Positions 54,617-63,821 of a stretch of DNA of 64,000 bases are shown one piece after another. The position numbers and the translations under genes are program-made. The notes under the pieces were generated by a model. The model was not told the origin of the DNA. It saw only the letters and a list, made by a program, of their open reading frames with translations, and ran no database searches. The DNA comes from Pseudomonas gregormendelii (GTDB taxonomy: Bacteria > Pseudomonadota > Gammaproteobacteria > Pseudomonadales > Pseudomonadaceae). Every line of letters starts with the position of its first letter. Within the stretch, counting starts at the first letter, position 1. The stretch is taken from the NCBI RefSeq assembly GCF_017114825.1, contig NZ_JADEVO010000010.1, forward strand, positions 62,001-126,000, given 5' to 3'.

Positions 54617-55960
54617 CTAGCGCATCAGACACGGCCGCTTGTTATCGAACTTCCAACCCGGAATCAGAAACTGCATCGCCACGCTGTCGTCCCTCGCACC
54701 CAGGCCCATGCCTTTATAAAGCTCATGAGCCTTGGCCAATTGATCCTCATCCAGCTCAACCCCCAACCCTGGCTTCTTCGGCACCTGCACGCAGCCGTCG
54801 ACGATTTGCAGAGGTGCTTTGGTCAAGCGCTGGCCGTCCTGCCAGATCCAGTGCGTGTCGATGGCGGTGATGTCGCCCGGCGCGGCGGCCGCGACGTGGG
54901 TGAACATCGCCAGAGAAATATCGAAGTGATTGTTGGAGTGCGAGCCCCAGGTCAGGCCCCACTCATGGCACATCTGCGCCACCCGGACCGAGCCCTGCAT
55001 CGTCCAGAAGTGCGGGTCGGCGAGGGGGATGTCCACCGATTGCAGCTGGATCGCATGGCCCATTTCCCGCCAGTCGGTAGCGATCATGTTAGTGGCGGTT
55101 TTCAAGCCCGTGGCACGGCGGAATTCGGCCATCACTTCACGGCCCGAATACCCGTTTTCCGCTCCGCAAGGGTCCTCGGCGTAAGCGAGCACATGATGCT
55201 GATCCCTGCACAGGCGAATCGCTTCTTTCAACGACCATGCGCCGTTAGGGTCCAGGGTGATGCGTGCGTCAGGGAAGCGTTCGGCCAGGGCCGTCACGGC
55301 TTCGATTTCCTCATCCCCTGACAACACGCCGCCTTTAAGCTTGAAGTCCTTGAACCCGTACCGCGCATGGGCGGCCTCTGCCAGGCGGACCACGGCGTCG
55401 GTGCTCATGGCCTTTTCGTGACGCACCTGGAACCAGTCGTTATCCGCGTCCGGTTCGCTGAGGTAGGCCAGGTCCGTTTCGGTGCGATCACCCAGGTAAA
55501 ACAGATACCCGAGCATCTTCACTTCATCGCGCTGCTGACCTTCGCCGAGCAGGGCGGCGACCGGCACTTCCAGATGCTGACCAAGCAGGTCCAGCAGCGC
55601 GGCTTCCAGCCCGGTCACCGCGTGGATCGTGATGCGCAGGTCGAAAGTCTGCAGACCGCGACCACCGGCATCGCGGTCGGCGAATGTCTGGCGCACCTGA
55701 TTGAGGATCTTCTGATAGGTGCCGATCGGGCTCCCCACCACCAGCGATCGAGCGTCTTCCAGCGTCTGGCGAATACGCTCGCCACCGGGTACCTCACCGA
55801 CGCCGGTGTGCCCGGCATTGTCCTTGAGGATCACGATATTGCGCGTGAAAAACGGGCCATGGGCGCCGCTCAGATTGAGCAGCATGCCATCGTGGCCTGC
55901 CACCGGCACTACTTGCATACTGGTGATGATCGGGGCTTTTGCGGTGTCTTGTGTGTGCAT
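54617..55960 (-). CDS. gudD: D-glucarate dehydratase
   Basis: A 447-residue enolase-superfamily enzyme that dehydrates D-glucarate to 5-keto-4-deoxyglucarate. Visible blocks are [35 protein letters not shown] (Lys-X-Lys base), [15 protein letters not shown] and [18 protein letters not shown] (metal ligands), and [20 protein letters not shown] (His base). Length is standard. ATG at 55960 ([15 protein letters not shown]) is used; the longer frame upstream lies in the gudP end. It is 22 bases after gudP on the same strand. Confidence 0.93.
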   Translation of the reverse strand: MHTQDTAKAPIITSMQVVPVAGHDGMLLNLSGAHGPFFTRNIVILKDNAGHTGVGEVPGGERIRQTLEDARSLVVGSPIGTYQKILNQVRQTFADRDAGGRGLQTFDLRITIHAVTGLEAALLDLLGQHLEVPVAALLGEGQQRDEVKMLGYLFYLGDRTETDLAYLSEPDADNDWFQVRHEKAMSTDAVVRLAEAAHARYGFKDFKLKGGVLSGDEEIEAVTALAERFPDARITLDPNGAWSLKEAIRLCRDQHHVLAYAEDPCGAENGYSGREVMAEFRRATGLKTATNMIATDWREMGHAIQLQSVDIPLADPHFWTMQGSVRVAQMCHEWGLTWGSHSNNHFDISLAMFTHVAAAAPGDITAIDTHWIWQDGQRLTKAPLQIVDGCVQVPKKPGLGVELDEDQLAKAHELYKGMGLGARDDSVAMQFLIPGWKFDNKRPCLMR

Positions 55961-55982
55961 TTTCTTGTCCTTATGACCGGGT

Positions 55983-57326
55983 TCAGGCGTGGTTTGGCGC
56001 AGGGTCCAGTACAACGTCGGGAGCGGGCTTGGGTGTGTTGCGTGCGGCGAAGACGATGATCGCGGCAATGATCGAGGTGGCGGCCAGGCCGTACAGACCG
56101 CCCTGGATCGAACCGGTGTGCTCTTCCAGCAGGCCGAAGGTGGTGGGCGCGACGAAGCCGCCGAGGTTGCCCACCGAGTTGATCAGGGCAATCACCCCGG
56201 CAGCGATCCGTGCATCCAGATAGGCCTGGGGGATCGGCCAGAACAGCGAAGAAGCCGATTTGAAACCCAGTGCCGCGAAACAGATCGCGACGAAGGCGAA
56301 GACCGGCCCGCCTGTGGTGGACATGAACATCCCTGCGGCGGCAATCAGCAACGCGGCGGCCACCCAGGCTTGCTGGTGTTTCCATTTGGCTGAGAGGGAC
56401 GCGAAGGCATACATGCCGATGATCGACAGCAACCAGGGGATCGAGTTGAACAAGCCGACCTGGATGTCGCTGAGTTCGCCCATCTTTTTGATGATGCTCG
56501 GCAGCCAGAAGGTCGCGGCGTAGATGGTCAGCTGGATGAAGAAGTAAATCACGCAGAACAGGATGATCTGGCGGTCCTTGAGCAGCTTGCCCAGTGACGG
56601 CTTGATCGGCGTTGCTGCTTCGCGAGCCAGTTGTTCATCGTCGATGGCCTTGACCAGTGCATCCTGTTCGTCGCGGCTCAGCCACTTGGCGTCGTGCGGT
56701 TTGGAGTCCAGCCAGAACCAGACGAACACGCACAGGCAGACGGAGAACATGCCCTCGATGAAGTACATCCATTGCCAGCCGTGCATCCCCAATCCGTTGA
56801 TTTGCAGGAGGAGCCCCGACAGCGGGCCGGAAATCAGCGAAGCAATGGCTGAGCCGCTGAGGAAGATCGCGATTGCTTTGCCGCGCTCCACGCCTGGCAG
56901 CCAGCGGGTGAAGTAGTAAATCACCCCGGGGAAAAATCCGGCTTCGGCTACGCCCAGCAGGAATCGCAGGATGTAGAAGTGGGTTTCGTTCTGGATGAAT
57001 GCCATGCATGCGGCTACAAGGCCCCAGGTCAGCATGATGCGGGTCAGCCAGATACGTGCACCGACTTTCTGCAGGAGGATGTTGGAGGGGACTTCGAACA
57101 GCGCGTAACCGATGAAGAACAGGCCGGCACCAAGGCCGTAGGCAGCAGCGCCGATGCCCAGGTCGTGTTCCATGTGGGCGCGGACGAAGCCGATGTTTAC
57201 CCGGTCAATGTAGTTGACGATGAACATGATGAGGAACAGCGGCAAGACGTGGCGTTTGACTTTCGAGATGGCGGAACTCAGGACCGGATCGGCGGCCTGG
57301 TTCATCCCGTTTATGGATGATTTCAC
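55983..57326 (-). CDS. gudP: Glucarate/galactarate MFS transporter
   Basis: A 447-residue anion:cation symporter-family protein. [20 protein letters not shown] in helix 1, [16 protein letters not shown] and [20 protein letters not shown] (motif of the ACS family) are seen, with twelve hydrophobic segments overall. Gene order gudP-gudD supports D-glucarate or galactarate uptake. The start is a GTG at 57326 with GGGAG 8 bases ahead; an ATG 7 codons later is also in frame. A FadR-type regulator is divergently encoded 275 bp away. Confidence 0.9.
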   Translation of the reverse strand: MKSSINGMNQAADPVLSSAISKVKRHVLPLFLIMFIVNYIDRVNIGFVRAHMEHDLGIGAAAYGLGAGLFFIGYALFEVPSNILLQKVGARIWLTRIMLTWGLVAACMAFIQNETHFYILRFLLGVAEAGFFPGVIYYFTRWLPGVERGKAIAIFLSGSAIASLISGPLSGLLLQINGLGMHGWQWMYFIEGMFSVCLCVFVWFWLDSKPHDAKWLSRDEQDALVKAIDDEQLAREAATPIKPSLGKLLKDRQIILFCVIYFFIQLTIYAATFWLPSIIKKMGELSDIQVGLFNSIPWLLSIIGMYAFASLSAKWKHQQAWVAAALLIAAAGMFMSTTGGPVFAFVAICFAALGFKSASSLFWPIPQAYLDARIAAGVIALINSVGNLGGFVAPTTFGLLEEHTGSIQGGLYGLAATSIIAAIIVFAARNTPKPAPDVVLDPAPNHA

Positions 57327-57376
57327 AGATTTTCTCCCACTGATTATTTTTATGCGGGGTGGAGCTTCCTGTTGCG

Positions 57377-57527
57377 TTGATAGACATCATACAACTGCTA
57401 TTTTTACGCCTGCAAGGTGTTCTGCTCAGTAAAATGGCAGAAATAGGTGGTATTTTTTAATCTTTAGCGGAGGTGCTGGCGCTGTAATTAGCTATTTTCC
57501 AGGGTTTTGTTGAGTGTTGTCATACAA
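57377..57527. promoter_or_regulatory. Candidate operators in the gudP/regulator divergent gap
   Basis: The octamer TCATACAA occurs twice, at 57387-57394 within TTGATAGACATCATACAAC and at 57520-57527 within the perfect 11-bp palindrome TTGTCATACAA (57517-57527). Both lie in the 275-bp gap between the divergent gudP and regulator genes. They are good candidates for binding by the FadR-type protein. Assignment is from position and symmetry only. Confidence 0.45.
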
Positions 57528-57601
57528 GCTGACCGTCTTTGCCAGAGATTCCCGAGCAGCGCAGTGCTACGATTGCAGCAGTTCCGCTTTCGGATGACGC
57601 C

Positions 57602-58318
57602 ATGCAAGAAGACCTCGAAGCACCCGCTCGCAAGCGCACCCATAACCTGGCCCATGACCTGGTCGCCAAGCTGACCCAGAGCATCCTGCTGGGGCAGATG
57701 CAGCCAGGGGACAAGCTGCCGTCCGAGAACTCGATCGTGCAGGAACACGGGGTCAGTCGCACCGTGGTGCGCGAGGCAATCTCCAAGCTGCAGGCGTCGG
57801 GTTATGTCGAGACACGTCACGGCATCGGTACCTTTGTGCTGGAGCGCGAGACGCAGCAGGGCCTGCGATTGAACGTCGATACCGCGCTGGGGGTGCGCAG
57901 CATCCTGGAGCTGCGCATGGGGCTGGAAACCCAGGCCGCCGCGTTGGCAGCTATGCGCCGTTCGGATCAGCACCTGGTGCAAATGCGCCAAGCGCTGGAC
58001 GACTACCAGCGCTTGCTGGCGAATAACGACAGTTGCGTTGAAGCCGACAGGCGTTTTCACCTGCTGATCGCCGAAGCCACCGGCAATGCCTGCTTCAGTG
58101 AAATCATGCAGCACCTGGGTAACGCGATGATTCCTCGAACCCGGGTCAACGCCGCCGAACGCGGCGCGGCGGACTTGAGCAAGCTGGGCCTGCTGGCCAA
58201 CCTTGAGCATGAGGCAATTCTCAATGCGATCAAACGCCAGGACACTGACGCGGCGCGCGCTGCCATGTGGTTGCACCTGACCAACAGTCGCGACCGCTTT
58301 CTCGCCGATCACACCTGA
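57602..58318 (+). CDS. FadR-subfamily GntR transcriptional regulator (probable glucarate regulator)
   Basis: A 238-residue regulator. The N-terminal winged helix (about 12-75) reads LVAKLTQSILLGQMQPGDKL, then VSRTVVREAISKLQASG and GYVETRHGIGTFV. The C-terminal FCD domain (about 95-225) has ELRMGLETQAAALAAMR, the Asp/His ligand sites DRRFHLLIAEATGN and ANLEHEAILNAIKRQDTDAA. It is probably a repressor of gudP-gudD that is released by a sugar acid. ATG at 57602 is preferred; the frame to 57539 starts with TTG. Confidence 0.88.
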   Translation: MQEDLEAPARKRTHNLAHDLVAKLTQSILLGQMQPGDKLPSENSIVQEHGVSRTVVREAISKLQASGYVETRHGIGTFVLERETQQGLRLNVDTALGVRSILELRMGLETQAAALAAMRRSDQHLVQMRQALDDYQRLLANNDSCVEADRRFHLLIAEATGNACFSEIMQHLGNAMIPRTRVNAAERGAADLSKLGLLANLEHEAILNAIKRQDTDAARAAMWLHLTNSRDRFLADHT

Positions 58319-58407
58319 CCGTCCGTCTCGCCGACAGCACGCGGCGCCCGCACCCGTTTCCAACAAGTACGGCCCAGATTTGCTGGACCTCATCAATGAG
58401 GTGCGTC

Positions 58408-58638
58408 ATGGCTAACGAAACGAACTTCCCCGGCACAACCCCCAACACCGACCCTGCCAGACCCATGCCCGGCACGGATGAGCCGTTGATGGATCACGAT
58501 GCGCCCCCTGGCATGGACCCCTCGCGGAATCCGTCCGAGGCGGATGCGGATCGTCCTGAAGACTGGATGGACCCCACTGCGGACGAAGACATGCCGCCAG
58601 CGGATGAACCTTCGCCGCTGTCAGATGATCGTCGCTAA
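58408..58638 (+). CDS. Small acidic Pro-rich hypothetical protein, 76 residues
   Basis: The frame encodes a 76-residue, strongly acidic, Pro- and Met-rich polypeptide (TDEPLMDHDAPPGMDPSRNP, then DADRPEDWMDPTADEDMPPA) with no hydrophobic core and no motif I know. It is probably disordered. ATG at 58408 is 90 bases after the gud regulator and may be in the same transcript. A strong terminator follows at 58686, which supports a real transcribed gene. Function unknown. Confidence 0.6.
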   Translation: MANETNFPGTTPNTDPARPMPGTDEPLMDHDAPPGMDPSRNPSEADADRPEDWMDPTADEDMPPADEPSPLSDDRR

Positions 58639-58685
58639 ATGGCACCAGGCGACCTTGCCGCATTAATGAGTCGTTGTATTCGCAA

Positions 58686-58718
58686 GCCTGACGGCATCTG
58701 CCTGTCAGGCTTTTTCTT
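58686..58718 (+). terminator. Rho-independent terminator
   Basis: GCCTGACGGC and GCCTGTCAGGC form a hairpin around ATCT, followed by TTTTTCTTT. It ends the transcript of the small acidic gene. Confidence 0.88.
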
Positions 58719-58873
58719 TGGGTGAAAATGTTTGGCGGGCGGGGCTGTCAGTTCCCCGGGGTCTATCGATCTCCATCTATGCTTTATCCACAAACGGATG
58801 GCACTCGCGCGGACCGTGGTGGACTAAGCATCAGGTCGCGAACTTGCGGCCTGTGGACTGACATGGATCGGAC

Positions 58874-59935
58874 ATGAACGAAAAGACGCTACAGAATAAA
58901 TCGTTGGTGATACTGCTGTTCGTGGTCACCGCCGCCTTCATCTGGATCCTGCTGCCATTTTATGGTGCGGTGTTCTGGGCGGTGATTCTGGGAATTGTGT
59001 TTGCACCCTTGCAGCGCCGCCTGCAGTTGAAGTTTGGCTGGCAGCGCAACGTGACCTCCCTGTGTACCCTGAGTGTGTGTCTGGTGATCGCGATTTTGCC
59101 GGTGATCATCATCAGTGCGTTGCTGGTGCAGGAAGGCGCGGTGTTCTACAAGAGTGTGGAAAGCGGCGAGCTGGATATTGCGGCCTATGTGGCCCAGTTC
59201 AAACACAGCCTGCCGACGTACTTCCAGCACTTGCTCGACCGCTTCGGCATGGGCGAGCTGAACGGCTTGCGGGAAAAACTGGTGAAGAGCGCAATGACCG
59301 GGGGCCAGGTCCTGGCATCCCAGGCCTTCAGTTTTGGCCAGGGCACGTTTGAGTTCGTCGTGAGTTTTTTCATCATGCTGTACCTGCTGTTCTTCTTCCT
59401 GCGCGACGGCCCCGAGCTGGCGCGCAAGGTTCGCGCGGCAGTGCCGCTGCAGGAACACCAGAAACGCCGGCTGCAGCTCAAGTTCAATCGCGTGGTGCGC
59501 GCGACCGTGAAAGGCAATCTGTTGGTGGCTGTCACGCAGGGCGCTCTGGGCGGACTGATCTTCTGGTTTCTGGATATTCCGAGTGCGTTGCTGTGGGCGG
59601 TGCTGATGGCGTTTCTGTCGCTGTTGCCGGCGGTGGGGGCGGGCATTGTCTGGGCGCCGGTGGCCGCTTACTTCCTGCTGACCGGGGCAATCTGGCAGGG
59701 CGTGGTACTGGGGTTGTTCGGGGTATTCGTCATCGGCCTGGTGGACAACGTGCTGCGTCCAATCCTGGTGGGCAAAGACACCAAGATGCCGGACTACATG
59801 ATCCTGATTTCAACCCTGGGCGGCATGGCGGTGTTCGGCCTCAATGGCTTTGTGATCGGGCCACTGATCGCCGCGCTGTTCATGTCGAGCTGGGCGATCT
59901 TCAGTGAAACCAAGCCGCGGGTGCAATTGCCTTAA
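58874..59935 (+). CDS. AI-2E family transporter (PerM-like permease)
   Basis: A 353-residue membrane protein with about seven hydrophobic segments: two near the N-terminus (LVILLFVVTAAFIWILLPF), a soluble stretch at about 65-145, then LYLLFFFLRDGPELARKV and the C-terminal block SALLWAVLMAFLSLLPAVGA, DNVLRPILVGKDTKMPDYM. This is the AI-2E (UPF0118/PerM) family; despite the name, few members transport autoinducer-2. Some act in cation or solute export. Its end overlaps the next convergent gene by 4 bases. Confidence 0.87.
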   Translation: MNEKTLQNKSLVILLFVVTAAFIWILLPFYGAVFWAVILGIVFAPLQRRLQLKFGWQRNVTSLCTLSVCLVIAILPVIIISALLVQEGAVFYKSVESGELDIAAYVAQFKHSLPTYFQHLLDRFGMGELNGLREKLVKSAMTGGQVLASQAFSFGQGTFEFVVSFFIMLYLLFFFLRDGPELARKVRAAVPLQEHQKRRLQLKFNRVVRATVKGNLLVAVTQGALGGLIFWFLDIPSALLWAVLMAFLSLLPAVGAGIVWAPVAAYFLLTGAIWQGVVLGLFGVFVIGLVDNVLRPILVGKDTKMPDYMILISTLGGMAVFGLNGFVIGPLIAALFMSSWAIFSETKPRVQLP

Positions 59936-60114
59936 GCACTCAGGCGGCCATGGTCGATACGTTGCGACAATGCCTGTGCGGCCGGCAGTGAAGTCAGCGG
60001 GCCGCTGATTGGTTCACCGTCCTGCACAAGATACCAACAAGCCAGCAGACCCAGCTCCCTCAAGGGGGCGGGGACTGCGCTGCCAACTACGGACATGATC
60101 TGGACCTGGGACAT
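59932..60114 (-). CDS. Small hypothetical protein, 60 residues
   Basis: A 60-residue frame with an excellent ribosome site (GGAGG 5 bases before ATG at 60114). It reads MSQVQIMSVVGSAVPAPLRE, then LGLLACWYLVQDGEPISGPL and ALSQRIDHGRLSA. No family is recognised and there is one mildly hydrophobic stretch (about 23-32). Its 3' end overlaps the AI-2E gene by 4 bases. Probably a real small protein because of the ribosome site, but function is unknown. Confidence 0.55.
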   Translation of the reverse strand: MSQVQIMSVVGSAVPAPLRELGLLACWYLVQDGEPISGPLTSLPAAQALSQRIDHGRLSA

Positions 60115-60214
60115 AACTACCTCCATCAATCGATGGAGCTACCTTACGGGCCCGGCGCCGACAGGAACAATCAACGCTCTCGATAGTCGTCATTGACGCG
60201 AGTGAGTGCTGCGT

Positions 60215-60409
60215 TCAGTCGACCACCAGGTCCAGCATATGCACCACTTCCTGCTCATTGAGCAGCCCCTTGCGCACCAGGTTTTCGGCCAGCAGCGAGA
60301 GGAACTTGGCGTTGCGGTGGCCTTCCAGGTTCTTGAGTTCGGTCAGCGTGTCATACACCTTGCTGGAGGTGCACAGGCCGACATTGCGATGCGGATTCTG
60401 TGTGGGCAT
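60215..60409 (-). CDS. Small hypothetical protein, 64 residues
   Basis: A soluble 64-residue protein, MPTQNPHRNVGLCTSSKVYD, then LTELKNLEGHRNAKFLSLLA and KGLLNEQEVVHMLDLVVD. The pattern is helical and amphipathic, with no known motif. AAGGACGACCTC stands before the ATG. The plus-strand frame over the same bases (60206-60475) has no ribosome site. It resembles small proteins seen in Pseudomonas genomes but I cannot give it a name. Confidence 0.6.
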   Translation of the reverse strand: MPTQNPHRNVGLCTSSKVYDTLTELKNLEGHRNAKFLSLLAENLVRKGLLNEQEVVHMLDLVVD

Positions 60410-60603
60410 GAGGTCGTCCTTGTTGTTATCAACCTGCTATTGGCGGACAGGCCCAAGCTTGCGGACCTGACATGACATAAATATGACTGTTTTACCCAAA
60501 GTGGGGAAAGAGGATCGATTCAATCTTGCCGAATTTGCTTGCAAGCGCTGTTCCGACAGCGACCTCGGCAACATCGATCCAGACCTGAACCGATCAGCGG
60601 GCA

Positions 60604-60630
60604 CAAAAAAGCCCCGTTTTGAGGCGGGGC
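60604..60630 (-). terminator. Rho-independent terminator
   Basis: On the minus strand GCCCCG and CGGGGC pair around a short loop, followed by a TTTTTT run. It lies 13 bases past the stop of the exported Tyr/Pro-repeat gene. Confidence 0.85.
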
Positions 60631-60642
60631 CTGATGGGTCTG

Positions 60643-61020
60643 TCAGTAGTGCGGGCGGCCGTAATAACCACGGGGCGGGCCGTAATAGCCGCGCGGTGGA
60701 CCGTAGTAGCCGCGGGGCGGACCGTAGTACACCGGCGCTGGCTGATAGTAGACCGGCTGTTGAACGTAGACCGGCGCCGGCTGGTAATAGACCGGTGGCG
60801 GCTGTTGCACATAAACCGGCTGTGGTTGGGCGTAGACTGGTTGCTGCACATACACCGGCCGGTTGGCGTTGATCAGGGCCGAACCGACGATGGCCGAGCC
60901 CACGATCGCACCAAATACCGCTGGACCTTGCCAACCGCCACCACCGCCATGGGCCTGTGATTGCCCTGTGACCGCGAGAGCGCCGATCAGCAAGGCCACT
61001 GTGGAGATTTTACGGATCAT
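60643..61020 (-). CDS. Exported glycine-zipper protein with Tyr/Pro/Gln repeats
   Basis: A 125-residue protein with a signal peptide at about 1-23 (VTGQSQAHGG). A short glycine zipper follows (VFGAIVGSAIVGSAL). The rest is made of YVQQP and YYQPAPVY-type repeats and ends in four near-copies of YYGPPRG/YYGRP. It is probably a membrane-associated or envelope structural protein; no catalytic motif is present. GAGGAATTATC precedes ATG 61020. The repeats are also seen at DNA level (period about 21 bp for the last copies). A terminator follows. Confidence 0.75.
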   Translation of the reverse strand: MIRKISTVALLIGALAVTGQSQAHGGGGGWQGPAVFGAIVGSAIVGSALINANRPVYVQQPVYAQPQPVYVQQPPPVYYQPAPVYVQQPVYYQPAPVYYGPPRGYYGPPRGYYGPPRGYYGRPHY

Positions 61021-61264
61021 GATAATTCCTCGGTTCTTCGACCCGGCGCTTGTGTCTGCAATAGACTCAAGGATTGTCGCGGGGATACATCTAAGACAGC
61101 ACTTTTTGCAAAATCAGCACAGCCGCTGGGTAAATTTTGTGTAAGGTCCGTACCGGCTTGTCGACGGTCCCGTTCCCAGCGAACGCTGGCCTTTATGATC
61201 GAACAGAACAGGATGGAATGGCCAATCCCGTCCATCTGAAAGTGCACTTGATGGAGATTTTTTC

Positions 61265-62083
61265 ATGCAGATGAACCCCAACCGAGATACCCAGCTGTGC
61301 ATGTCCCTTTCAGGGCGTCCGGGGAATTTTGGCCTGCGTTTTCACAATCATCTGTACGAGCAGTTGGGCCTGAATTTTTACTACAAGGCGTTCAGCAGCC
61401 AGGATTTGCCTGGTGCGGTGGGCGGCATTCGCGCTTTGGGCATCCGTGGCTGCGGGGTGTCGATGCCGTTCAAGGAGGCCTGCATCGCCCTGGTGGATGA
61501 GCTGGACGCATCGGCTGCGGCCATCCAGTCGATCAATACCATCGTCAACACCGATGGCCACCTCAAGGCTTACAACACCGATTACATCGCCATTGCGCAG
61601 CTGCTTGAAACTCATCAGGTGCCCAAGGATTCGACCTTCGCCCTGCGCGGAAGCGGCGGCATGGCCAAGGCGGTGGCGAGTGCGCTGCGCGATGGCGGTT
61701 ACAGCAATGGCCTGATCGTCGCCCGCAACGAACAGGCCGGGCGCGCCCTGGCAAATTCGCTGGGCTATGAATGGCAAGCAGAGCTGGGAAATGAGCGGGC
61801 GCAGATGCTGATCAACGTCACACCGATCGGCATGACCGGTGGGCCGGAAGCCGAGCAACTGGCCTTTGCGGCAGATGCGATTGAAAAAGCGCAAACCATC
61901 TTCGATGTGGTGGCAATCCCCTCGGAAACGCCGTTGATCGTGCGCGGACGTGCCGAGGGGAAGCGAGTGATCACAGGGCTTGAAGTGATCGCCATCCAGG
62001 CGCTGGAGCAGTTCGTGCTGTACACCGGCGTGCGGCCGACGGATGAGCAGTTTCGCCTGGCGGTAGAGTTCGCGCGCAGCTGA
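61265..62083 (+). CDS. Shikimate dehydrogenase-like protein (AroE paralogue)
   Basis: A 272-residue NADP-dependent oxidoreductase of the AroE fold. CMSLSGRPGNFGLRFHNHLY, GCGVSMPFKEACIALVDEL (catalytic Lys), NTIVNTDGHLKAYNTDYIA (Asp), FALRGSGGMAKAVASALRDG (dinucleotide loop) and TPIGMTGG are visible. Loop form SLSGRPGNFG is typical of the AroE-like group represented by H. influenzae HI0607, with a slow or different activity. It is unlikely to be the main shikimate enzyme. The promoter region upstream (61021-61264) has nothing I can name. Confidence 0.85.
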   Translation: MQMNPNRDTQLCMSLSGRPGNFGLRFHNHLYEQLGLNFYYKAFSSQDLPGAVGGIRALGIRGCGVSMPFKEACIALVDELDASAAAIQSINTIVNTDGHLKAYNTDYIAIAQLLETHQVPKDSTFALRGSGGMAKAVASALRDGGYSNGLIVARNEQAGRALANSLGYEWQAELGNERAQMLINVTPIGMTGGPEAEQLAFAADAIEKAQTIFDVVAIPSETPLIVRGRAEGKRVITGLEVIAIQALEQFVLYTGVRPTDEQFRLAVEFARS

Positions 62084-62131
62084 CGTGCCAGCGCGGGGGG
62101 CGTCATCCCCCAATTGATAGGGAGCAATGCG

Positions 62132-62228
62132 CCCGTAGGAACTGCCGAAGGCTGCGATCTTTTGATCTTGATTTCATAAGCGTTCTAAATCAAAGATCAA
62201 AAGATCGCAGCCTTCGGCAGGTCCTACA
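62132..62228. repeat. Palindromic intergenic repeat (GCTGCGATCTTTTG family)
   Basis: GTAGGAACTGCCGAAGGCTG, then CGATCTTTTGATC, is matched by GATCAAAAGATCGCAGCCTT and CGGCAGGTCCTAC. The spacer is about 25 bp. The best preserved copy in the window. Confidence 0.9.
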
Positions 62229-62229
62229 T

Positions 62230-62290
62230 GGAAAACGCATCTTCCGTGTTGTTCAAGTCAGGGAAACGCATTTTCCGGGTGTTCAAGTCA
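62230..62290. repeat. Two-copy direct repeat of about 31 bp
   Basis: GGAAAACGCATCTTCCGTGT, then TGTTCAAGTCA, is followed by GGGAAACGCATTTTCCGGGT, then GTTCAAGTCA. Each copy also holds a small palindrome (GGAAAACGCATCTTCC; GGAAACGCATTTTCC). It stands 20 bp from the yceH stop and directly after a palindromic repeat. Confidence 0.75.
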
Positions 62291-62309
62291 GGAACATACA
62301 TTCGTCAGG

Positions 62310-62957
62310 TTATTCCAGGCGGGAAAGGCGCTCTTCCAGCGCGGCAATCCGCGCTTCCAGCTCTTCGATCCTTTCCACCGAAACGCCACCGCTCGAGCCG
62401 CGTTCCGCAGGGTTATGCCGTGCGGCCAGAATCACCTCGATGTCCGCCGGATCCCCCAGCGCGTGCATGTAGCGGTCCTCGCGCTGTCCGGCCTGGCGCG
62501 GGATCAGCAGCGCCAGCCCGCGTGCGATCAGGCGTTCCAGTTGATGCACTACCTGCTCGGCGTCTTCGAAATCATGCATGCGACCGCTGCGGGTCAGCAG
62601 TTCATTGACCGTTTGCGGGCCGCGCAGAAACAACAGTCCCGCCAGGATCACTTGTGCCGGCACCAGTTCCAGCGCCTTGTCGACCTTATGCTCCCAGCGG
62701 TCGGCGCGGCTGCCCATCACCAGTTTGGTGAAGCCGCGACCTTCCAGCGCGCGCAGGCTCTGGCCTACCTGGCCCTGGGTGAGGTTCATCACCGGCTCGC
62801 GGCTGGTTTTCTGGTTGCAGGCAATCACCAGCGCATTAAGCGTCAGCGGGTAGGTTTCCGGGCTGGTCGCCTGTTTTTCGATCAACGAGCCCAGGATGCG
62901 GATTTCCGTGCTGTTGAGCCGCGGTTCGTCGAGGGTCGTTTGTTGTTCAGTGCTCAT
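62310..62957 (-). CDS. yceH: YceH family (DUF480) protein
   Basis: A 215-residue protein with two winged-helix-like halves: [40 protein letters not shown], then [20 protein letters not shown] and [17 protein letters not shown]. The end is a coiled coil ([20 protein letters not shown]). It is the conserved YceH family of unknown function, present in many proteobacteria. ATG at 62957 is used. No partner gene is adjacent. Confidence 0.92.
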   Translation of the reverse strand: MSTEQQTTLDEPRLNSTEIRILGSLIEKQATSPETYPLTLNALVIACNQKTSREPVMNLTQGQVGQSLRALEGRGFTKLVMGSRADRWEHKVDKALELVPAQVILAGLLFLRGPQTVNELLTRSGRMHDFEDAEQVVHQLERLIARGLALLIPRQAGQREDRYMHALGDPADIEVILAARHNPAERGSSGGVSVERIEELEARIAALEERLSRLE

Positions 62958-63159
62958 TTTTTTCTATCCCTAATTGGCAGTCGGGTCGGCAACCACGACT
63001 CATCCCCATGTGAATCGAGCCGGGAATCTTGCGCTAAAGAGACTATCCCGAATCTGCGGCAGTGGCCAATGGACACGCATGCATGCACATCAGCGTGTCG
63101 ATCCGTTCCAAGGCTATAATCGCCCCCACGTTTCCCTACTGTCATCACACGAGACTGCC

Positions 63160-63669
63160 ATGACCATTTCCCTGTACGACGCCTCCATCCCGGTTTTCAC
63201 GCAAATGCTCACCGCCCTGAGCGACGTTCTGAAAAAAGCTGAAGCTCACGCCAGCGCAAAGAACATCGACCCGAACGCGCTGCTGCAAGCGCGCCTGTTC
63301 CCGGACATGTTCCCGCTGGTGCGCCAGGTGCAGATCGCCGTTGATTTCGCCAAGGGCGTGTCCTCGCGCCTGGCCGAGATTGAAGTGCCGAAGTACGAAG
63401 ATACCGAAACCACCTTCGCCGAGTTGCAAGCGCTGCTGACCAAGGTGCTGGGCTACATCGGCGAAATCAAACCCGAGCAGATCAACGGCCAGGAAGGTAT
63501 CGAGATCGTGACGCGTCCGGGCACGCCTAAAGAGAAGCGCTTCACCGGCCAGGCCTACCTGCTGACTTACGGCTTGCCGCAGTTCTTCTTCCACGTCACC
63601 ACCGCTTACGCCTTGCTGCGTCATAACGGTGTGGAAGTGGGCAAGCGCGATTACATGGGCGCGTTCTAA
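63160..63669 (+). CDS. DUF1993 family protein
   Basis: A 169-residue soluble protein. SLYDASIPVFTQMLTALSDV at the start, LFPDMFPLVRQVQIAVDFAK and PQFFFHVTTAYALLRHNGVE at the end fit DUF1993, a DinB-like four-helix family of unknown function. The conserved His near residue 144 could be a metal ligand, which is inference. ATG at 63160 is preferred; the frame upstream to 62974 has no similarity. A terminator follows its stop. Confidence 0.88.
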   Translation: MTISLYDASIPVFTQMLTALSDVLKKAEAHASAKNIDPNALLQARLFPDMFPLVRQVQIAVDFAKGVSSRLAEIEVPKYEDTETTFAELQALLTKVLGYIGEIKPEQINGQEGIEIVTRPGTPKEKRFTGQAYLLTYGLPQFFFHVTTAYALLRHNGVEVGKRDYMGAF

Positions 63670-63682
63670 GCTGCCCAGGCAC

Positions 63683-63720
63683 AAAAAAGCCCGCCAGGGT
63701 TTGCGCCTTGCCGGGCTTTT
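63683..63720. terminator. Bidirectional terminator
   Basis: AAAAAAGCCCGCCAGGGT and GCCTTGCCGGGCTTTTA form a long stem with A/T runs on both sides, between the convergent DUF1993 and sstT genes. Confidence 0.85.
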
Positions 63721-63732
63721 AGTTTTAAAGTC

Positions 63733-63813
63733 AAAAGATCGCAGCCTGCGGCAGCTCCTACAGTGGATTGGTGTTCACCCGGTAGGCGCTGCCGCAGGCT
63801 GCGATGTTTTGCT
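63733..63813. repeat. Palindromic intergenic repeat (GATCGCAGCC family, inverted orientation)
   Basis: CAAAAGATCGCAGCCTGCGG, then CAGCTCCTACAG, pairs with GGTAGGCGCTGCCGCAGGCT, then GCGATGTTTTG. Arms are the same as in the other copies but in opposite order around a 15-bp spacer. Confidence 0.85.
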
Positions 63814-63821
63814 GTTCAGCT

